Positions 41,109 through 50,571 of a stretch of 64,000 nt of DNA are shown piece by piece. The position numbers and the translations under genes were made by a program. Positions within the stretch are counted from its first letter, which is position 1. The number at the start of each line of letters is the position of its first letter. The notes under the pieces were generated by a model, which searched no databases, was not told where the DNA came from, and worked only from the letters and a program-made list of their open reading frames with translations. Source of the stretch: Enterococcus_C asini_A (lineage in GTDB: Bacteria > Bacillota > Bacilli > Lactobacillales > Enterococcaceae); the NCBI RefSeq assembly GCF_031928785.1, contig NZ_JARQAL010000003.1. One strand, given 5' to 3'.

Positions 41109-41582
41109 TTGAGTAGCGTAATCGAAACGATATCTGAAATGGTAACTCCGATTTTAGACGAAAAGCATTTTGAGTTAGTAGACATTGAGTTTGTAAAGGA
41201 AGGCAAAAGCTGGTATCTCCGGGTGTTTATTGACAAAGAAGGTGGCATCGACATCGAGGAATGCGCCTATGTCAGTGAGCAATTGAGTGAAAAGCTCGAT
41301 TCTTGTGATCCAGATCCGATTCCCCAGGCATACTTCTTGGAGGTTTCGTCTCCTGGTGCGGAACGACCTTTAAAAAAAGAAAGCGATTATGAACGGGCCC
41401 TAGGCGAGTTTGTCCACATTTCTTTGTATCAGGCAATTGATGGTGAGAAGCAGTATGAAGGATTTTTAGAAAACTTGACACCGGAAACCTTGACCTTGAA
41501 GTACCGAGTGAAAACTCGGACCAAAGAGCTGACCATCGAACGAAAAAACATTGCGAAGGCTCGTTTAGCCATTCAATTTTAA
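41109..41582 (+). CDS. rimP: ribosome maturation factor RimP
   Basis: 157 residues from TTG 41109, with AAAGGAGG 10 bp upstream. It begins MSSVIETISEMVTPIL and contains the family motif FELVDIEFVKEGKSWYLRVFIDKEGGIDIEEC and YFLEVSSPGAERPLK. RimP aids 30S subunit maturation. It is the first gene of the classical rimP-nusA-ylxR-ylxQ-infB-rbfA operon. Confidence 0.95.
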   Translation: MSSVIETISEMVTPILDEKHFELVDIEFVKEGKSWYLRVFIDKEGGIDIEECAYVSEQLSEKLDSCDPDPIPQAYFLEVSSPGAERPLKKESDYERALGEFVHISLYQAIDGEKQYEGFLENLTPETLTLKYRVKTRTKELTIERKNIAKARLAIQF

Positions 41583-41598
41583 GCTGGAGGAATCAACC

Positions 41599-42837
41599 AT
41601 GAGTAAAGAAATGTTGAACGCATTGGACGCTTTAGAAGCGGAAAAAGGCGTTTCAAAGGAGATTGTGATTGAAGCGCTGGAAGCGGCTTTGGTCTCTGCC
41701 TACAAGCGTCACTATGGGCAAGCCCAAAACGTAGAAGTGGAATTCAATCAAAAAAAAGGTGACATTCATGTCTTTTCCGTAAAAGAAGTCACTGAAGAAG
41801 TAATGGATTCACAATTAGAAGTATCCTTAAAAGATGCCCTACTTTTGAATCCTGCCTATGAGATTGGCGACAAGATTCGTTTTGAAGTCACACCAAAAGA
41901 CTTCGGTCGAATTGCTGCTCAAACAGCGAAACAAGTTATTTTGCAACGCGTGAGAGAGGCAGAACGAAATATCATTTATAATGAATTTTCTCAGTATGAA
42001 AAAGATATTTTACAAGGGATTGTAGAACGTCAAGACAGTCGTTATATCTATGTGAACTTAGGTAAAATTGAAGCCGTTTTGTCGAAACAAGACCAAATGC
42101 CTAATGAATTTTATCAAGCTCATGATCGAATCAAAGTTTATGTTTCTCGCGTGGAAAACACGTCTAAAGGACCACAAGTCTTTGTAAGCCGTAGCCACCC
42201 AGATTTATTACGTCGTTTATTTGAACAAGAAGTTCCCGAAGTTTATGATGGAACTGTGGAAATTGTCAGCATCGCCAGAGAAGCTGGGGATCGTTCCAAA
42301 GTTGCTGTCCGCTCTAATGATCCAAACGTGGATCCAGTGGGAACTTGTGTCGGGCCTAAAGGGTCTCGAGTTCAAGCGATTGTCAACGAATTAAAAGGCG
42401 AAAATATGGACATTGTGGAATGGGATGAAGATCCAGCAATCTTTATCGCAAACTCTCTAAATCCAGCTGAAGCGGTAGATGTTATCTTTGATTTAGACAA
42501 TCCAAAAGCTTGTACCGTGGTAGTACCAGATTATCAACTGTCTCTAGCAATCGGCAAGCGAGGACAAAATGCTCGTTTAGCAGCAAAATTAACTGGCTTT
42601 AAAATTGATATCAAATCAGAAACCGATATGGAAGAATTCTATGCGAAACTTGAAGAAGGCGCCTATATTGATGCAGCTGACGAAGTGGAAGCAGAAGTAT
42701 TGGATGAAGCGATTGTAGAATCTGGTTTGACAAGTGATGAATATGAAACTGTAGCGACTGAAACAACAGATGAAGCAGCTGCAGAAGTAACAGAAGCTAA
42801 TGCTAGTGTCGAAGCTAGCGACCAACCTGAGGAATAA
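41599..42837 (+). CDS. nusA: transcription termination/antitermination protein NusA
   Basis: 412 residues. N-terminal RNA polymerase-binding domain, S1 domain (ILQGIVERQDSRYIYVNLGKIEAVL) and two KH domains (VDPVGTCVGPKGSRVQAIVNEL; LAIGKRGQNARLAAKLTGFKIDIKS). The last ~60 residues are an acidic Glu/Ala/Thr-rich tail with no known domain. NusA modulates pausing and termination. ATG 41599 follows TGGAGG. Confidence 0.96.
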   Translation: MSKEMLNALDALEAEKGVSKEIVIEALEAALVSAYKRHYGQAQNVEVEFNQKKGDIHVFSVKEVTEEVMDSQLEVSLKDALLLNPAYEIGDKIRFEVTPKDFGRIAAQTAKQVILQRVREAERNIIYNEFSQYEKDILQGIVERQDSRYIYVNLGKIEAVLSKQDQMPNEFYQAHDRIKVYVSRVENTSKGPQVFVSRSHPDLLRRLFEQEVPEVYDGTVEIVSIAREAGDRSKVAVRSNDPNVDPVGTCVGPKGSRVQAIVNELKGENMDIVEWDEDPAIFIANSLNPAEAVDVIFDLDNPKACTVVVPDYQLSLAIGKRGQNARLAAKLTGFKIDIKSETDMEEFYAKLEEGAYIDAADEVEAEVLDEAIVESGLTSDEYETVATETTDEAAAEVTEANASVEASDQPEE

Positions 42838-42851
42838 ACGAGGTGGCAGGA

Positions 42852-43151
42852 ATGAAACAGCGCAAAATTCCTTTACGAAAATCCGTAGTATCTGGAGAGA
42901 TGCATCCGAAAAAAGAACTAATTCGGATTACCCGCTCTAAAGATGGACGAGTAGCCATTGACCCCACTGGGAAAATGCCCGGTCGAGGTGCTTATGTGGC
43001 TATGGAACCCGCCGAAGTACAAAGTGCTTGGGACAAACGGATTTTAGATCGTGTGTTAGAAACTTCATTGACCGATGAGTTTTATCAAGAATTACTTGAT
43101 TATGTGACCCATCAGAAAGCCCGACGCGAGTTGTTTGGCAATGGAAAATGA
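42852..43151 (+). CDS. ylxR: YlxR family RNA-binding protein
   Basis: 99 residues from ATG 42852; a GTG at 42843 sits inside the ribosome binding region. RKSVVSGEMHPKKELIRITRSKDG and the diagnostic PTGKMPGRGAYVAMEPAEV motif are present. In some Firmicutes the YlxR (RnpM) protein binds RNase P RNA. It overlaps ylxQ by 11 bp. Confidence 0.92.
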   Translation: MKQRKIPLRKSVVSGEMHPKKELIRITRSKDGRVAIDPTGKMPGRGAYVAMEPAEVQSAWDKRILDRVLETSLTDEFYQELLDYVTHQKARRELFGNGK

Positions 43152-43479
43152 GGAAAAATTATTGAATCTTTTAGGATTGGCCATGCGGGCAGGCAAGTTG
43201 GTCACTGGAGAAGAAGGGGTCTTAAAAGAAATTCGTGGGCAAAAAGCGAAACTCGTCTTTATTGCCTCTGACGCTGGAAGCTCTACGACTAAAAGAATTC
43301 AAGATAAAAGCAAGTATTACAAAATTTTCTATTTCGCAGGTTTGTCTCAGGCCGCACTGAGTCATGCTATCGGCCGCTCCCGAACGATTATTGCCGTAAT
43401 GGATGCCGGCTTTGCGAAAAAGATGCAGGAATTGATTCAAAGTAAACAAGTAAATGCGACAGATGACCTGAGCTGTTAA
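43141..43479 (+). CDS. ylxQ: YlxQ, L7Ae-family RNA-binding protein
   Basis: 112 residues from ATG 43141. LLGLAMRAGKLVTGEEGVLKEIRGQKAKLVFIASDAG is the L7Ae kink-turn-binding core, ending in SHAIGRSRTIIAVMDAGFAKKM. Its role in the cell is unclear. A 91-bp gap with a short leader separates it from infB. Confidence 0.92.
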   Translation: MENEEKLLNLLGLAMRAGKLVTGEEGVLKEIRGQKAKLVFIASDAGSSTTKRIQDKSKYYKIFYFAGLSQAALSHAIGRSRTIIAVMDAGFAKKMQELIQSKQVNATDDLSC

Positions 43480-43570
43480 GACGTTTTCTCACCGATTCAA
43501 AAAGTGGAATTTCGTCAGCTTTGGTTACGTTAAAAGTCGCGATGCTCCATTTACGAGGAAGGTGATTTAA

Positions 43571-46363
43571 ATGGGAAAAAAACGGATTTACGAGCTTGCA
43601 AAAGAAATCAATCATTCCAGTAAAGAACTGGTAGATAAAGCACAAGCACTCGGCTTTGATGTGAAAAATCACATGGGAGCCATCACGGATACCGAAGAAA
43701 AAGAACTGCGTCAGGCAGTGTCAGGGGGAACTACTACGAAACCAGAAAATACTCCTTCGAATGAGTCGAAACAAGTAGCAGGACAAGAGGTTGAGCCTAA
43801 GAAAGATCAAAATCAACCGGAACAAAAGAAATTTGTGACCCAACGGAATAATCCAAAATTCCAAAATCGCAATAAGGATACTCGTAGTCAAAGTAATCCA
43901 CGGGGAACGCAAAACAATCGGAATCACAATCAAGGTAGCCAAGGCAGTCGTCAAGGACAAAGCCAAGGTCAAGGTGGGCAAAGCCAAAACCGGGGCAATC
44001 AACAACGGAATAATCAAAATCAAAACCGTTCAGCTGCTCAAGGCCAAGGAAATCGTCCACAAAACCAAGGCAATCGTCAAACTTCCCAAAGTGGACAAGG
44101 CAATCGCCAAGGCAACCAAAGTCAAAGCGGTAATCAAAATCGCAATCCCCGCCAACGGGATAATCGCCGTGATCAACAAACACGTCAGACCGCTCAACAA
44201 GCCCAACGGCCACAAAGAGCTGGTATGACCAGTGCGTTGGAACGGGCGAAAAATCGGGCTCAAGAAATTGAAACCGAAGCAGCAAATAAACGCCAACGTT
44301 CTGAAAGAAAGCCAGCTGCTAAACCTGTTGCAAAACAAGAAACAAAACCACGGCAAGAAAATCGTCCAGCACCAAAAGTGGCTCCAGTTGTACCAAGCAT
44401 TCCTAAAGAAGCTTTACAAGTGGAACAGCCAAAAACAGAAAAGAAGAAAACCGAATTCCGCAACAAAGACAAGGCACCATCTAGAGGCGGTCGTGGAAAT
44501 TATCAACACAATGAGTTTAATCGCCGTAAGAAAAAAGGGAAAAAAGGCAAACAACAACCAGTTGCCCAAAAACCAGCCGTGCCACCACGTAAATTCCGAG
44601 AATTGCCAGAAGTTTTGGAATACACAGAAGGCATGAACGTGGCAGAAATCGCTAAGAAAATTTATCGGGAACCAGCTGAGATCATTAAGAAACTCTTTAT
44701 GATGGGTGTGATGGTCAACCAAAACCAGCCATTGGATAAAGATACCATTGAATTATTGGCGACTGATTATGGGATTGAACCACAAGAAAAAGTTCAAGTG
44801 GACATTGCTGATATCGACAAATTCTTTGAACCAGAAGAAGTCAATGAAGAAAACTTGGTTCCTCGTCCACCAGTTGTGACCATTATGGGACACGTTGACC
44901 ACGGGAAAACCACATTATTGGATACTTTGCGTCACAGTCGGGTAACTAGCGGAGAAGCTGGCGGAATCACTCAGCATATCGGAGCTTATCAAATTGACAT
45001 TAACGGCAAACCAATTACTTTCTTGGACACACCGGGACACGCGGCCTTTACGAGTATGCGAGCTCGTGGTGCTAGCATTACCGATATCACTATTTTAGTG
45101 GTAGCAGCTGATGATGGCGTAATGCCACAAACCGTGGAAGCTATTAACCACGCCAAAGCGGCAAAAGTGCCAATTATCGTAGCGGTGAATAAAATTGATA
45201 AACCGGGGGCTAATCCTCAGCACGTAATGCAAGAACTAAGCGAATATGAATTGATCCCAGAATCTTGGGGTGGCGACACGATCTTTGTGGAAATTTCTGC
45301 GAAGTTCGGTCAAAACATTGAAGAATTGCTAGAAATGATTCTCTTAGTCGCAGAAGTGGAAGACCTAAAAGCTGATCCAACACAACGGGCAATCGGTACT
45401 GTTATCGAAGCACGTTTGGATAAAGGGAAAGGCCCGGTTGCTACTTTATTGGTACAACAAGGTACTTTACACCAAGGTGATCCTATCGTTGTAGGGGATA
45501 CTTATGGTCGGGTACGGGTGATGACCAATGACTTAGGGCGCCGGGATAAAGCGGCTGGACCTGCAACACCAGTGGAAATCACCGGGTTAAACGATGTGCC
45601 GCAAGCTGGCGATCACTTTGTTGTCTTTGAAGATGAAAAGACTGCCCGGGCAGCCGGAGAAGAACGGGCGAAACGGGCCTTAATCGAACACCGAGCAACT
45701 CACAGTCGCGTAACCTTGGATAACTTGTTTGAATCCTTAAAAGAAGGAGAACTTAAAGAAGTTAATGTCATTATCAAAGCTGACGTACAAGGTTCTGCTG
45801 AAGCATTAGGAGCCTCCTTGAAGAAAATCGACGTGGAAGGAGTACGAGTAAACATCGTCCATTCCGCTGTTGGTGCCATTAACGAAAGTGATGTGACATT
45901 AGCTGCTGCAAGTAATGCAATTATCATCGGCTTTAACGTACGACCAACACCACAAGCTCGCCAACAAGCAGAAGCGGAAGTAGTGGATATTCGTCTTCAC
46001 CGGATCATTTACAAAGCCATTGAAGAAATCGAAACAGCCATGAAAGGGATGCTTGATCCTGAGTTTGAAGAAAAAATCACTGGTCAAATGGTGATTCGAG
46101 AAACCTATAAAGTTTCGAAAGTCGGCACCGTTGCCGGCTGTTACGTAACGGATGGGTTCATCCGTCGTGACAGTGGTGTACGGGTCATCCGCGACGGCAT
46201 TGTTATCTTTGAAGGTGTTCTTGCTAGCTTGAAACGCTTTAAAGATGATGTTAAAGAAGTCCGTCAAGGGTTTGAATGTGGGGCAATGATTGAAAAATAC
46301 AACGATCTAAAAGTAGACGATGTAATCGAAGCCTTCATTATGGAAGAAATTAAACAAGACTAA
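43571..46363 (+). CDS. infB: translation initiation factor IF-2 with an expanded Gln/Asn-rich N-terminal region
   Basis: 930 residues, longer than I would expect for an enterococcal IF-2. The N-terminal IF2N domain (MGKKRIYELAKEINHSSKEL) is followed by a low-complexity stretch from about 75 to 220, made of Gln, Asn, Gly, Arg and Ser, then a Lys/Pro-rich section and a second IF2N domain. The GTPase has G1 GHVDHGKTTLLDTL, G3 DTPGHAAF and G4 VNKIDKP. The C-terminal domains bind fMet-tRNA. GAAGGTGA precedes ATG 43571. Confidence 0.96.
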   Translation: MGKKRIYELAKEINHSSKELVDKAQALGFDVKNHMGAITDTEEKELRQAVSGGTTTKPENTPSNESKQVAGQEVEPKKDQNQPEQKKFVTQRNNPKFQNRNKDTRSQSNPRGTQNNRNHNQGSQGSRQGQSQGQGGQSQNRGNQQRNNQNQNRSAAQGQGNRPQNQGNRQTSQSGQGNRQGNQSQSGNQNRNPRQRDNRRDQQTRQTAQQAQRPQRAGMTSALERAKNRAQEIETEAANKRQRSERKPAAKPVAKQETKPRQENRPAPKVAPVVPSIPKEALQVEQPKTEKKKTEFRNKDKAPSRGGRGNYQHNEFNRRKKKGKKGKQQPVAQKPAVPPRKFRELPEVLEYTEGMNVAEIAKKIYREPAEIIKKLFMMGVMVNQNQPLDKDTIELLATDYGIEPQEKVQVDIADIDKFFEPEEVNEENLVPRPPVVTIMGHVDHGKTTLLDTLRHSRVTSGEAGGITQHIGAYQIDINGKPITFLDTPGHAAFTSMRARGASITDITILVVAADDGVMPQTVEAINHAKAAKVPIIVAVNKIDKPGANPQHVMQELSEYELIPESWGGDTIFVEISAKFGQNIEELLEMILLVAEVEDLKADPTQRAIGTVIEARLDKGKGPVATLLVQQGTLHQGDPIVVGDTYGRVRVMTNDLGRRDKAAGPATPVEITGLNDVPQAGDHFVVFEDEKTARAAGEERAKRALIEHRATHSRVTLDNLFESLKEGELKEVNVIIKADVQGSAEALGASLKKIDVEGVRVNIVHSAVGAINESDVTLAAASNAIIIGFNVRPTPQARQQAEAEVVDIRLHRIIYKAIEEIETAMKGMLDPEFEEKITGQMVIRETYKVSKVGTVAGCYVTDGFIRRDSGVRVIRDGIVIFEGVLASLKRFKDDVKEVRQGFECGAMIEKYNDLKVDDVIEAFIMEEIKQD

Positions 46364-46385
46364 GAAAGTCTAGGGAGGACACACT

Positions 46386-46733
46386 ATGGCGAATTATCGC
46401 AATCGACGTGTTGCCCAAGAAATTCTCCGAGAAGTCAATGACATTTTACGAAAACGAGTGCGGGATCCTCGCGTACAAGACGTAACGATTACCGACGTTC
46501 GAGTGACTGGTGACTTGCAACAAGCTACCATTTACTACAGTATTTTGTCAGACAAAGCCTCTGATCGAGAAAAAGCACAAATGGGGTTGGAAAAAGCAAC
46601 AGGCTTGATTCGCAAAGAATTAGGTCAAGGCTTAACCTTATATAAAACCCCTGAGCTGATTTTCGAAGTGGACTCCTCGGTACAATACGGCAACAAAATA
46701 GATGAATTACTGCGAAATCTTAATAAAGACTAA
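46386..46733 (+). CDS. rbfA: ribosome-binding factor A
   Basis: 115 residues. NYRNRRVAQEILREVNDILRKRVRDPRVQDVTITDVRVTGDLQQATIYYSIL is the RbfA KH-like core. RbfA assists 16S rRNA 5' end maturation. It is the last gene of the nusA–infB operon and a strong terminator follows. Confidence 0.95.
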   Translation: MANYRNRRVAQEILREVNDILRKRVRDPRVQDVTITDVRVTGDLQQATIYYSILSDKASDREKAQMGLEKATGLIRKELGQGLTLYKTPELIFEVDSSVQYGNKIDELLRNLNKD

Positions 46734-46740
46734 GCAGTGG

Positions 46741-46780
46741 ACTCCTAGAAAAAGGGAAAGCTTTTTCTAGGAGTTTTTTT
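46741..46780 (+). terminator. nusA–rbfA operon terminator
   Basis: A perfect 14-bp stem (46741-46754 with 46761-46774), loop GGAAAG, then seven or more T. Confidence 0.95.
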
Positions 46781-46847
46781 AGATTTTTAGAAAGTCTAAG
46801 GAATCTGTTTCTTCCAACAACTTCCAGATTCTTTTCTAGTGATTTTC

Positions 46848-46856
46848 TGTTATAAT
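46848..46856 (+). promoter_or_regulatory. truB promoter (extended -10)
   Basis: TGTTATAAT, 29 bp before ATG 46886; the -35 is weak. Confidence 0.55.
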
Positions 46857-46885
46857 AGCAAGGTTGAAAGGGCGTGTAAGGGAAA

Positions 46886-47815
46886 ATGGATGGCATTTTA
46901 GCATTATGGAAAGAGCCTGGTATGACCAGTCATGATTGCGTTTTTAAATTGCGTAAAATTTTACATATGAAAAAAATTGGCCACGGGGGCACTTTGGACC
47001 CAGCGGTTTCCGGTGTTTTGCCGATTTGTCTTGGTAAAGGAACAAAAGTTATCGAGTTTCTAGCAGACAGTGGGAAAGTCTATGAAGGGGAAATTACGCT
47101 TGGGTTTGCTACTGATACCGAAGATGCTTCTGGTAATGTGGTGGAAAAAACACCCATTACTGAACCGTTTTCTACTGAGAAAATTGATGAGGCCATGAAA
47201 CAGATGGAAGGGGAAATCATCCAGATTCCGCCCATGTATTCTGCCGTCAAAGTAAATGGACGTAGGCTTTATGAATACGCTCGAGCTGGTGAAACTGTGA
47301 AACGGCCCAAACGTAAAGCGATAATCCATTCTTTTGTGCGGACTACTGAGCCTGTTTGGGATACGGAAAAACAAACCCAGTCTTGGCGGTTTCAAGTATC
47401 CTGTGGCAAAGGAACCTATGTGCGCACCTTAGCTTTTGATACGGGAAAAATTTTTGGTAAAGCGGCCTGCATGACCGATTTAACCCGCCTAGCTAGTGGT
47501 GGATTGACGAAAGAACAATCCTTGACATTGGCAGAAGTAGCCAAAGCCCAAGAAGAGGGCCGCTTAGAAGAAATGATTTTACCTATTGAATATGGCATAC
47601 AGGAATTTTCCAAGGTGGTTATTTCCACTGAACTGTGGCAACGAGTGAAAAACGGTTCGCGCTTGACTTATCAAGACTTAGCTTTAGAAAATATGCCTGA
47701 AAAACCAATAGCTCTGTATTACCAAAATCAAGCTGTCAGCTTATATCAAGCCAATCCAAAAGAAAAAGATGGCTTAAAACCGTTAAAAGTCCTACGAACG
47801 GAGATTGAGAAATAG
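46886..47815 (+). CDS. truB: tRNA pseudouridine(55) synthase
   Basis: 309 residues. MDGILALWKEPGMTSHDCVFKLRKIL leads to the catalytic motif GHGGTLDPAVSGVLPICLGKGTKV with the active Asp. KGTYVRTLAFDTGKIFGKAACMTDLTRLASG is the second core motif. TruB makes the T-loop pseudouridine. The open frame ends TAG two bases before the ribF start. Confidence 0.95.
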   Translation: MDGILALWKEPGMTSHDCVFKLRKILHMKKIGHGGTLDPAVSGVLPICLGKGTKVIEFLADSGKVYEGEITLGFATDTEDASGNVVEKTPITEPFSTEKIDEAMKQMEGEIIQIPPMYSAVKVNGRRLYEYARAGETVKRPKRKAIIHSFVRTTEPVWDTEKQTQSWRFQVSCGKGTYVRTLAFDTGKIFGKAACMTDLTRLASGGLTKEQSLTLAEVAKAQEEGRLEEMILPIEYGIQEFSKVVISTELWQRVKNGSRLTYQDLALENMPEKPIALYYQNQAVSLYQANPKEKDGLKPLKVLRTEIEK

Positions 47816-47816
47816 T

Positions 47817-48755
47817 ATGGAAATTATTAAAATTCGACACCCTTATCGTCCCGAACAAATTCCTGATGAAGAAGTTGTTTTAGTCCTTGGCTTCTTTGAC
47901 GGTGTTCATCGGGGACATCAAAAAGTTATCAAAACCGGCAAGAAAATTGCCAAAGAACAAGGCTTAAAATTAGCGGTTATGACCTTTACCCACCATCCTA
48001 GCATCGTTTTTAAGAAATTAGGCGCTAGTGAAATGGAATATTTAACGAGCTTACAACAAAAAGAAGATTTGATGCGTTGGTTGGGAGTGGATTATCTTTA
48101 TGAAGTAGAATTCACCTCTGCCTTTGCCCATTTGGCTCCTCAAGGTTTTGTGGACCAATATATTGCCGGACTTCATGCTAAAGTAGCAGTGTCTGGATTT
48201 GATTATACTTATGGTCCCCGAGAAATTGCCGATGTGGCTCATTTGCCTGAATATGCCCAAGATCGTTTTGAAATCGTGACAGTGGCAAAAGAAAGCAACG
48301 AAGGAGAGAAAATCAGTTCTTCTCGGATTCGGGAACTCTTAGCTTTAGGTAAGGTAGATGAAGCCAATGAATTATTAGGCTATCCTTATACGATTGATGG
48401 CTTAGTGATTCATGGAGACGCCCGAGGACGACTTTTAGGCTATCCTACGGTAAATGTGAACTTTAGCCGTTATGCCCGTTTGCCTATGGAAGGAGTTTAT
48501 GTCTGCCAGCTAAGAGTTGGGGATACTTGGTACAAGGCTATGGGCTCGATTGGTCATAATGATACTTTTGGAGCAGGCCGACGACTGACTATGGAAATCA
48601 ATATTCTCGATTTTCATGAAGAAATCTATGGTGAAACCATCAGTGTTCGCTGGCTACACTTTTTGCGAGAACAAATTAAATTTGAGGGAGCAGAAGCATT
48701 AATCGACCAATTGGCAGCAGATGAAGTGGCTACTCGAGTGTATTTTGAGAAATAG
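47817..48755 (+). CDS. ribF: bifunctional riboflavin kinase / FAD synthetase
   Basis: 312 residues from ATG 47817. The N-terminal FAD synthetase part has VLVLGFFDGVHRGHQKVI (HxGH-like) and SSSRIRELLALGKVDEAN. The C-terminal riboflavin kinase part has GDARGRLLGYPTVNVNF and GVYVCQLRVGDTWYKAMGSIGHNDTFG. It makes FMN and FAD. The start is linked to the truB stop, so the two are co-translated. Confidence 0.95.
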   Translation: MEIIKIRHPYRPEQIPDEEVVLVLGFFDGVHRGHQKVIKTGKKIAKEQGLKLAVMTFTHHPSIVFKKLGASEMEYLTSLQQKEDLMRWLGVDYLYEVEFTSAFAHLAPQGFVDQYIAGLHAKVAVSGFDYTYGPREIADVAHLPEYAQDRFEIVTVAKESNEGEKISSSRIRELLALGKVDEANELLGYPYTIDGLVIHGDARGRLLGYPTVNVNFSRYARLPMEGVYVCQLRVGDTWYKAMGSIGHNDTFGAGRRLTMEINILDFHEEIYGETISVRWLHFLREQIKFEGAEALIDQLAADEVATRVYFEK

Positions 48756-48779
48756 GTAACTAGAATAAAATAATGGAGA

Positions 48780-48812
48780 GGTTGGGATTGCGAATTGTCC
48801 CAATCTTTTTTT
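48780..48812 (+). terminator. truB–ribF terminator
   Basis: GGTTGGGA (48780-48787) pairs with TCCCAATC (48798-48805) with one G·T pair, then seven T. Confidence 0.88.
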
Positions 48813-48844
48813 ACTTTTTAAAACTTTTTTGTTTCGATATTCCG

Positions 48845-48922
48845 TGAAACCTGTTTCATATCACGAAACAGGTTGAGTTGTAACCGCTGTCTATTTATTT
48901 TTATAAATTTGAATACTATACT
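48845..48922 (+). promoter_or_regulatory. control region of the PTS/GH4/gluconate operon
   Basis: A perfect 10-bp inverted repeat AACCTGTTTC (48848-48857) with GAAACAGGTT (48865-48874) and a 7-bp spacer; its first half also forms the LacI-like palindrome TGAAACCTGTTTCA. Next is a cre-like site TGTAACCGCTGTCT (48879-48892), matching the CcpA consensus except at its last base. The -10 element is TATACT (48917-48922) with a weak TTTATT 17 bp upstream. This suggests a specific regulator plus carbon catabolite control. Confidence 0.6.
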
Positions 48923-48952
48923 AATCACATCATAAAAAAAGGAGTTGGAAAG

Positions 48953-50569
48953 ATGAAAGCAAAAATTATGGATAGCATGCAAAAATTCTCCAAGGCAATG
49001 TTTGTTCCAGTATTGATATTGCCGATTGCTGGTATTTTGATTGCAATTGGTAACGTTTTTACTAATCCACGATTGATTGAGATGTTTGGCTTCTTAGATA
49101 ATCCAATCACCATGGGCTTTGGGAGTATCCTATCTGCAGCTTTATTACCGGTTTTAACAAATCTAGGAATTATTTTCTGTGTTGGTATTGCATTGGGACT
49201 AGCAAATAAGAAAAAAGCAGAAGCTGCCTTCACCGCAATATTAGGTTATTTAGTGTTCTTATATGCGATGAATAAATTTATGGAAATTAGAGGCATGTTG
49301 GTAGCTCCAGACCAATTGCAAGGTTCTGGGCAAGCAATGGTCTTAGGTGTTCAAGTGTTGGACATGGGCGTGTTTCTAGGTATCATTTTAGGAATTGTGG
49401 TGGCGTTAGTTCACAATCGATTTATTGATACAACATTTAATAATGCTTTTCAGGTATATGGCGGTGCTCGATTTGTCTTTATTATTTTAATTCCTGTGTT
49501 GGTGTTAGCAGCAATTTTACTTACTTTTATCTGGCCAATAATTCAACAAGGAATTGATGGCTTAGGTGGTATCATTCAAAAAACTGGAAACTTTGGTATT
49601 TTTCTTTATGGATCATTAGAACGACTGTTGATCCCAACTGGGTTACATCATTTGATTTATACACCGTTTTTGTATACATCTCTAGGTGGAGTAGCAGAAG
49701 TAGGTGGACAAGTTTTTGAAGGAGCACGAAATATTTACTTTGCAGAAATTGCTGATCCGGCTGTTAAAGTTTTGTCCCAAAGTGTAATTTGGGATGCTCG
49801 GGGAATCTCAAAAATGTTTGGGTTGATTGGAGCATGCTTGGCCATGTATCAGACAGCAAAACCTGAAAATAAGACAAAGGTTAAAGCAATTTTAATTCCA
49901 GCCGTAGTTACATCATTTATTGCTGGTGTAACAGAACCAATTGAATTTTCATTTATGTTTGTAGCACCTGCTTTATTTGTAATTCACTCTGCACTAAGTG
50001 GATTAAGTATGGTAGCGTTGAATATTCTGGGTTCAAGAGCAATTGGTCCTAATGGGTTTATTGACTTTTTGCTGTATAATATCCCACTTGGAATTGAAAA
50101 AACTCGTTGGCCAATTTATCTTTTAGTCGGTGTCGCTTTCTTCTTTATCTATTACTTTAGTTTCCGTTTCTTGATTACGAAGTTTAATTTTAAAACGGTA
50201 GGTAGAGAAGATAGTGATCAGGAAACGAAGCTGTATTCGAAAAAAGAATACAATGAGAAAAAAGCTTCTGGGGCTAGCGTAAGTTCTGGTACTGGTGTGT
50301 TAGCAACTGCAGATAGCTTATCGGCTACTATTGTGGAAGGCTTAGGTGGAGCTGAAAATATTAAGACAATAGATAATTGCTATACTCGATTACGTTTAAA
50401 ACTCTCTGATCCATCTCTTGTGGATGAAGGTTTATTAAAAAATCAGACACAAGCAAAAGGCGTTATTAGTAATGGAGAGAATGTTCATGTAGTTTATGGT
50501 TTGACTGTACCACAAATAAGAGAAAAACTTGAAAAATATTTAGGTAGAGATAATGGAGGAGACGAATAA
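48953..50569 (+). CDS. PTS alpha-glucoside-type transporter, EIIBC component
   Basis: 538 residues. An N-terminal EIIC membrane domain of about ten hydrophobic segments (start KFSKAMFVPVLILPIAGILIAIGN; GLHHLIYTPFLYTSLGG; TEPIEFSFMFVAPALF) is followed by a linker and an EIIB domain with the phosphorylated Cys in TIDNCYTRLRLKL. No EIIA domain is fused or encoded nearby, so it borrows one. The family includes MalX/GlvC/AglA transporters for maltose and other alpha-glucosides. ATG 48953 follows AAGGAG. First gene of a four-gene operon. Confidence 0.9.
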   Translation: MKAKIMDSMQKFSKAMFVPVLILPIAGILIAIGNVFTNPRLIEMFGFLDNPITMGFGSILSAALLPVLTNLGIIFCVGIALGLANKKKAEAAFTAILGYLVFLYAMNKFMEIRGMLVAPDQLQGSGQAMVLGVQVLDMGVFLGIILGIVVALVHNRFIDTTFNNAFQVYGGARFVFIILIPVLVLAAILLTFIWPIIQQGIDGLGGIIQKTGNFGIFLYGSLERLLIPTGLHHLIYTPFLYTSLGGVAEVGGQVFEGARNIYFAEIADPAVKVLSQSVIWDARGISKMFGLIGACLAMYQTAKPENKTKVKAILIPAVVTSFIAGVTEPIEFSFMFVAPALFVIHSALSGLSMVALNILGSRAIGPNGFIDFLLYNIPLGIEKTRWPIYLLVGVAFFFIYYFSFRFLITKFNFKTVGREDSDQETKLYSKKEYNEKKASGASVSSGTGVLATADSLSATIVEGLGGAENIKTIDNCYTRLRLKLSDPSLVDEGLLKNQTQAKGVISNGENVHVVYGLTVPQIREKLEKYLGRDNGGDE

Positions 50570-50571
50570 TC

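Noticed and set aside
43797..44285. Long reading frames on both strands over the infB N-terminal region
   Set aside because: They are produced by the repetitive Gln/Asn/Gly codons of infB and have implausible amino acid composition.
48806..48952. AACCTGTTTC inverted repeat as a terminator
   Set aside because: No T-run follows on either strand, and a terminator for ribF already lies upstream; operator is the better reading.
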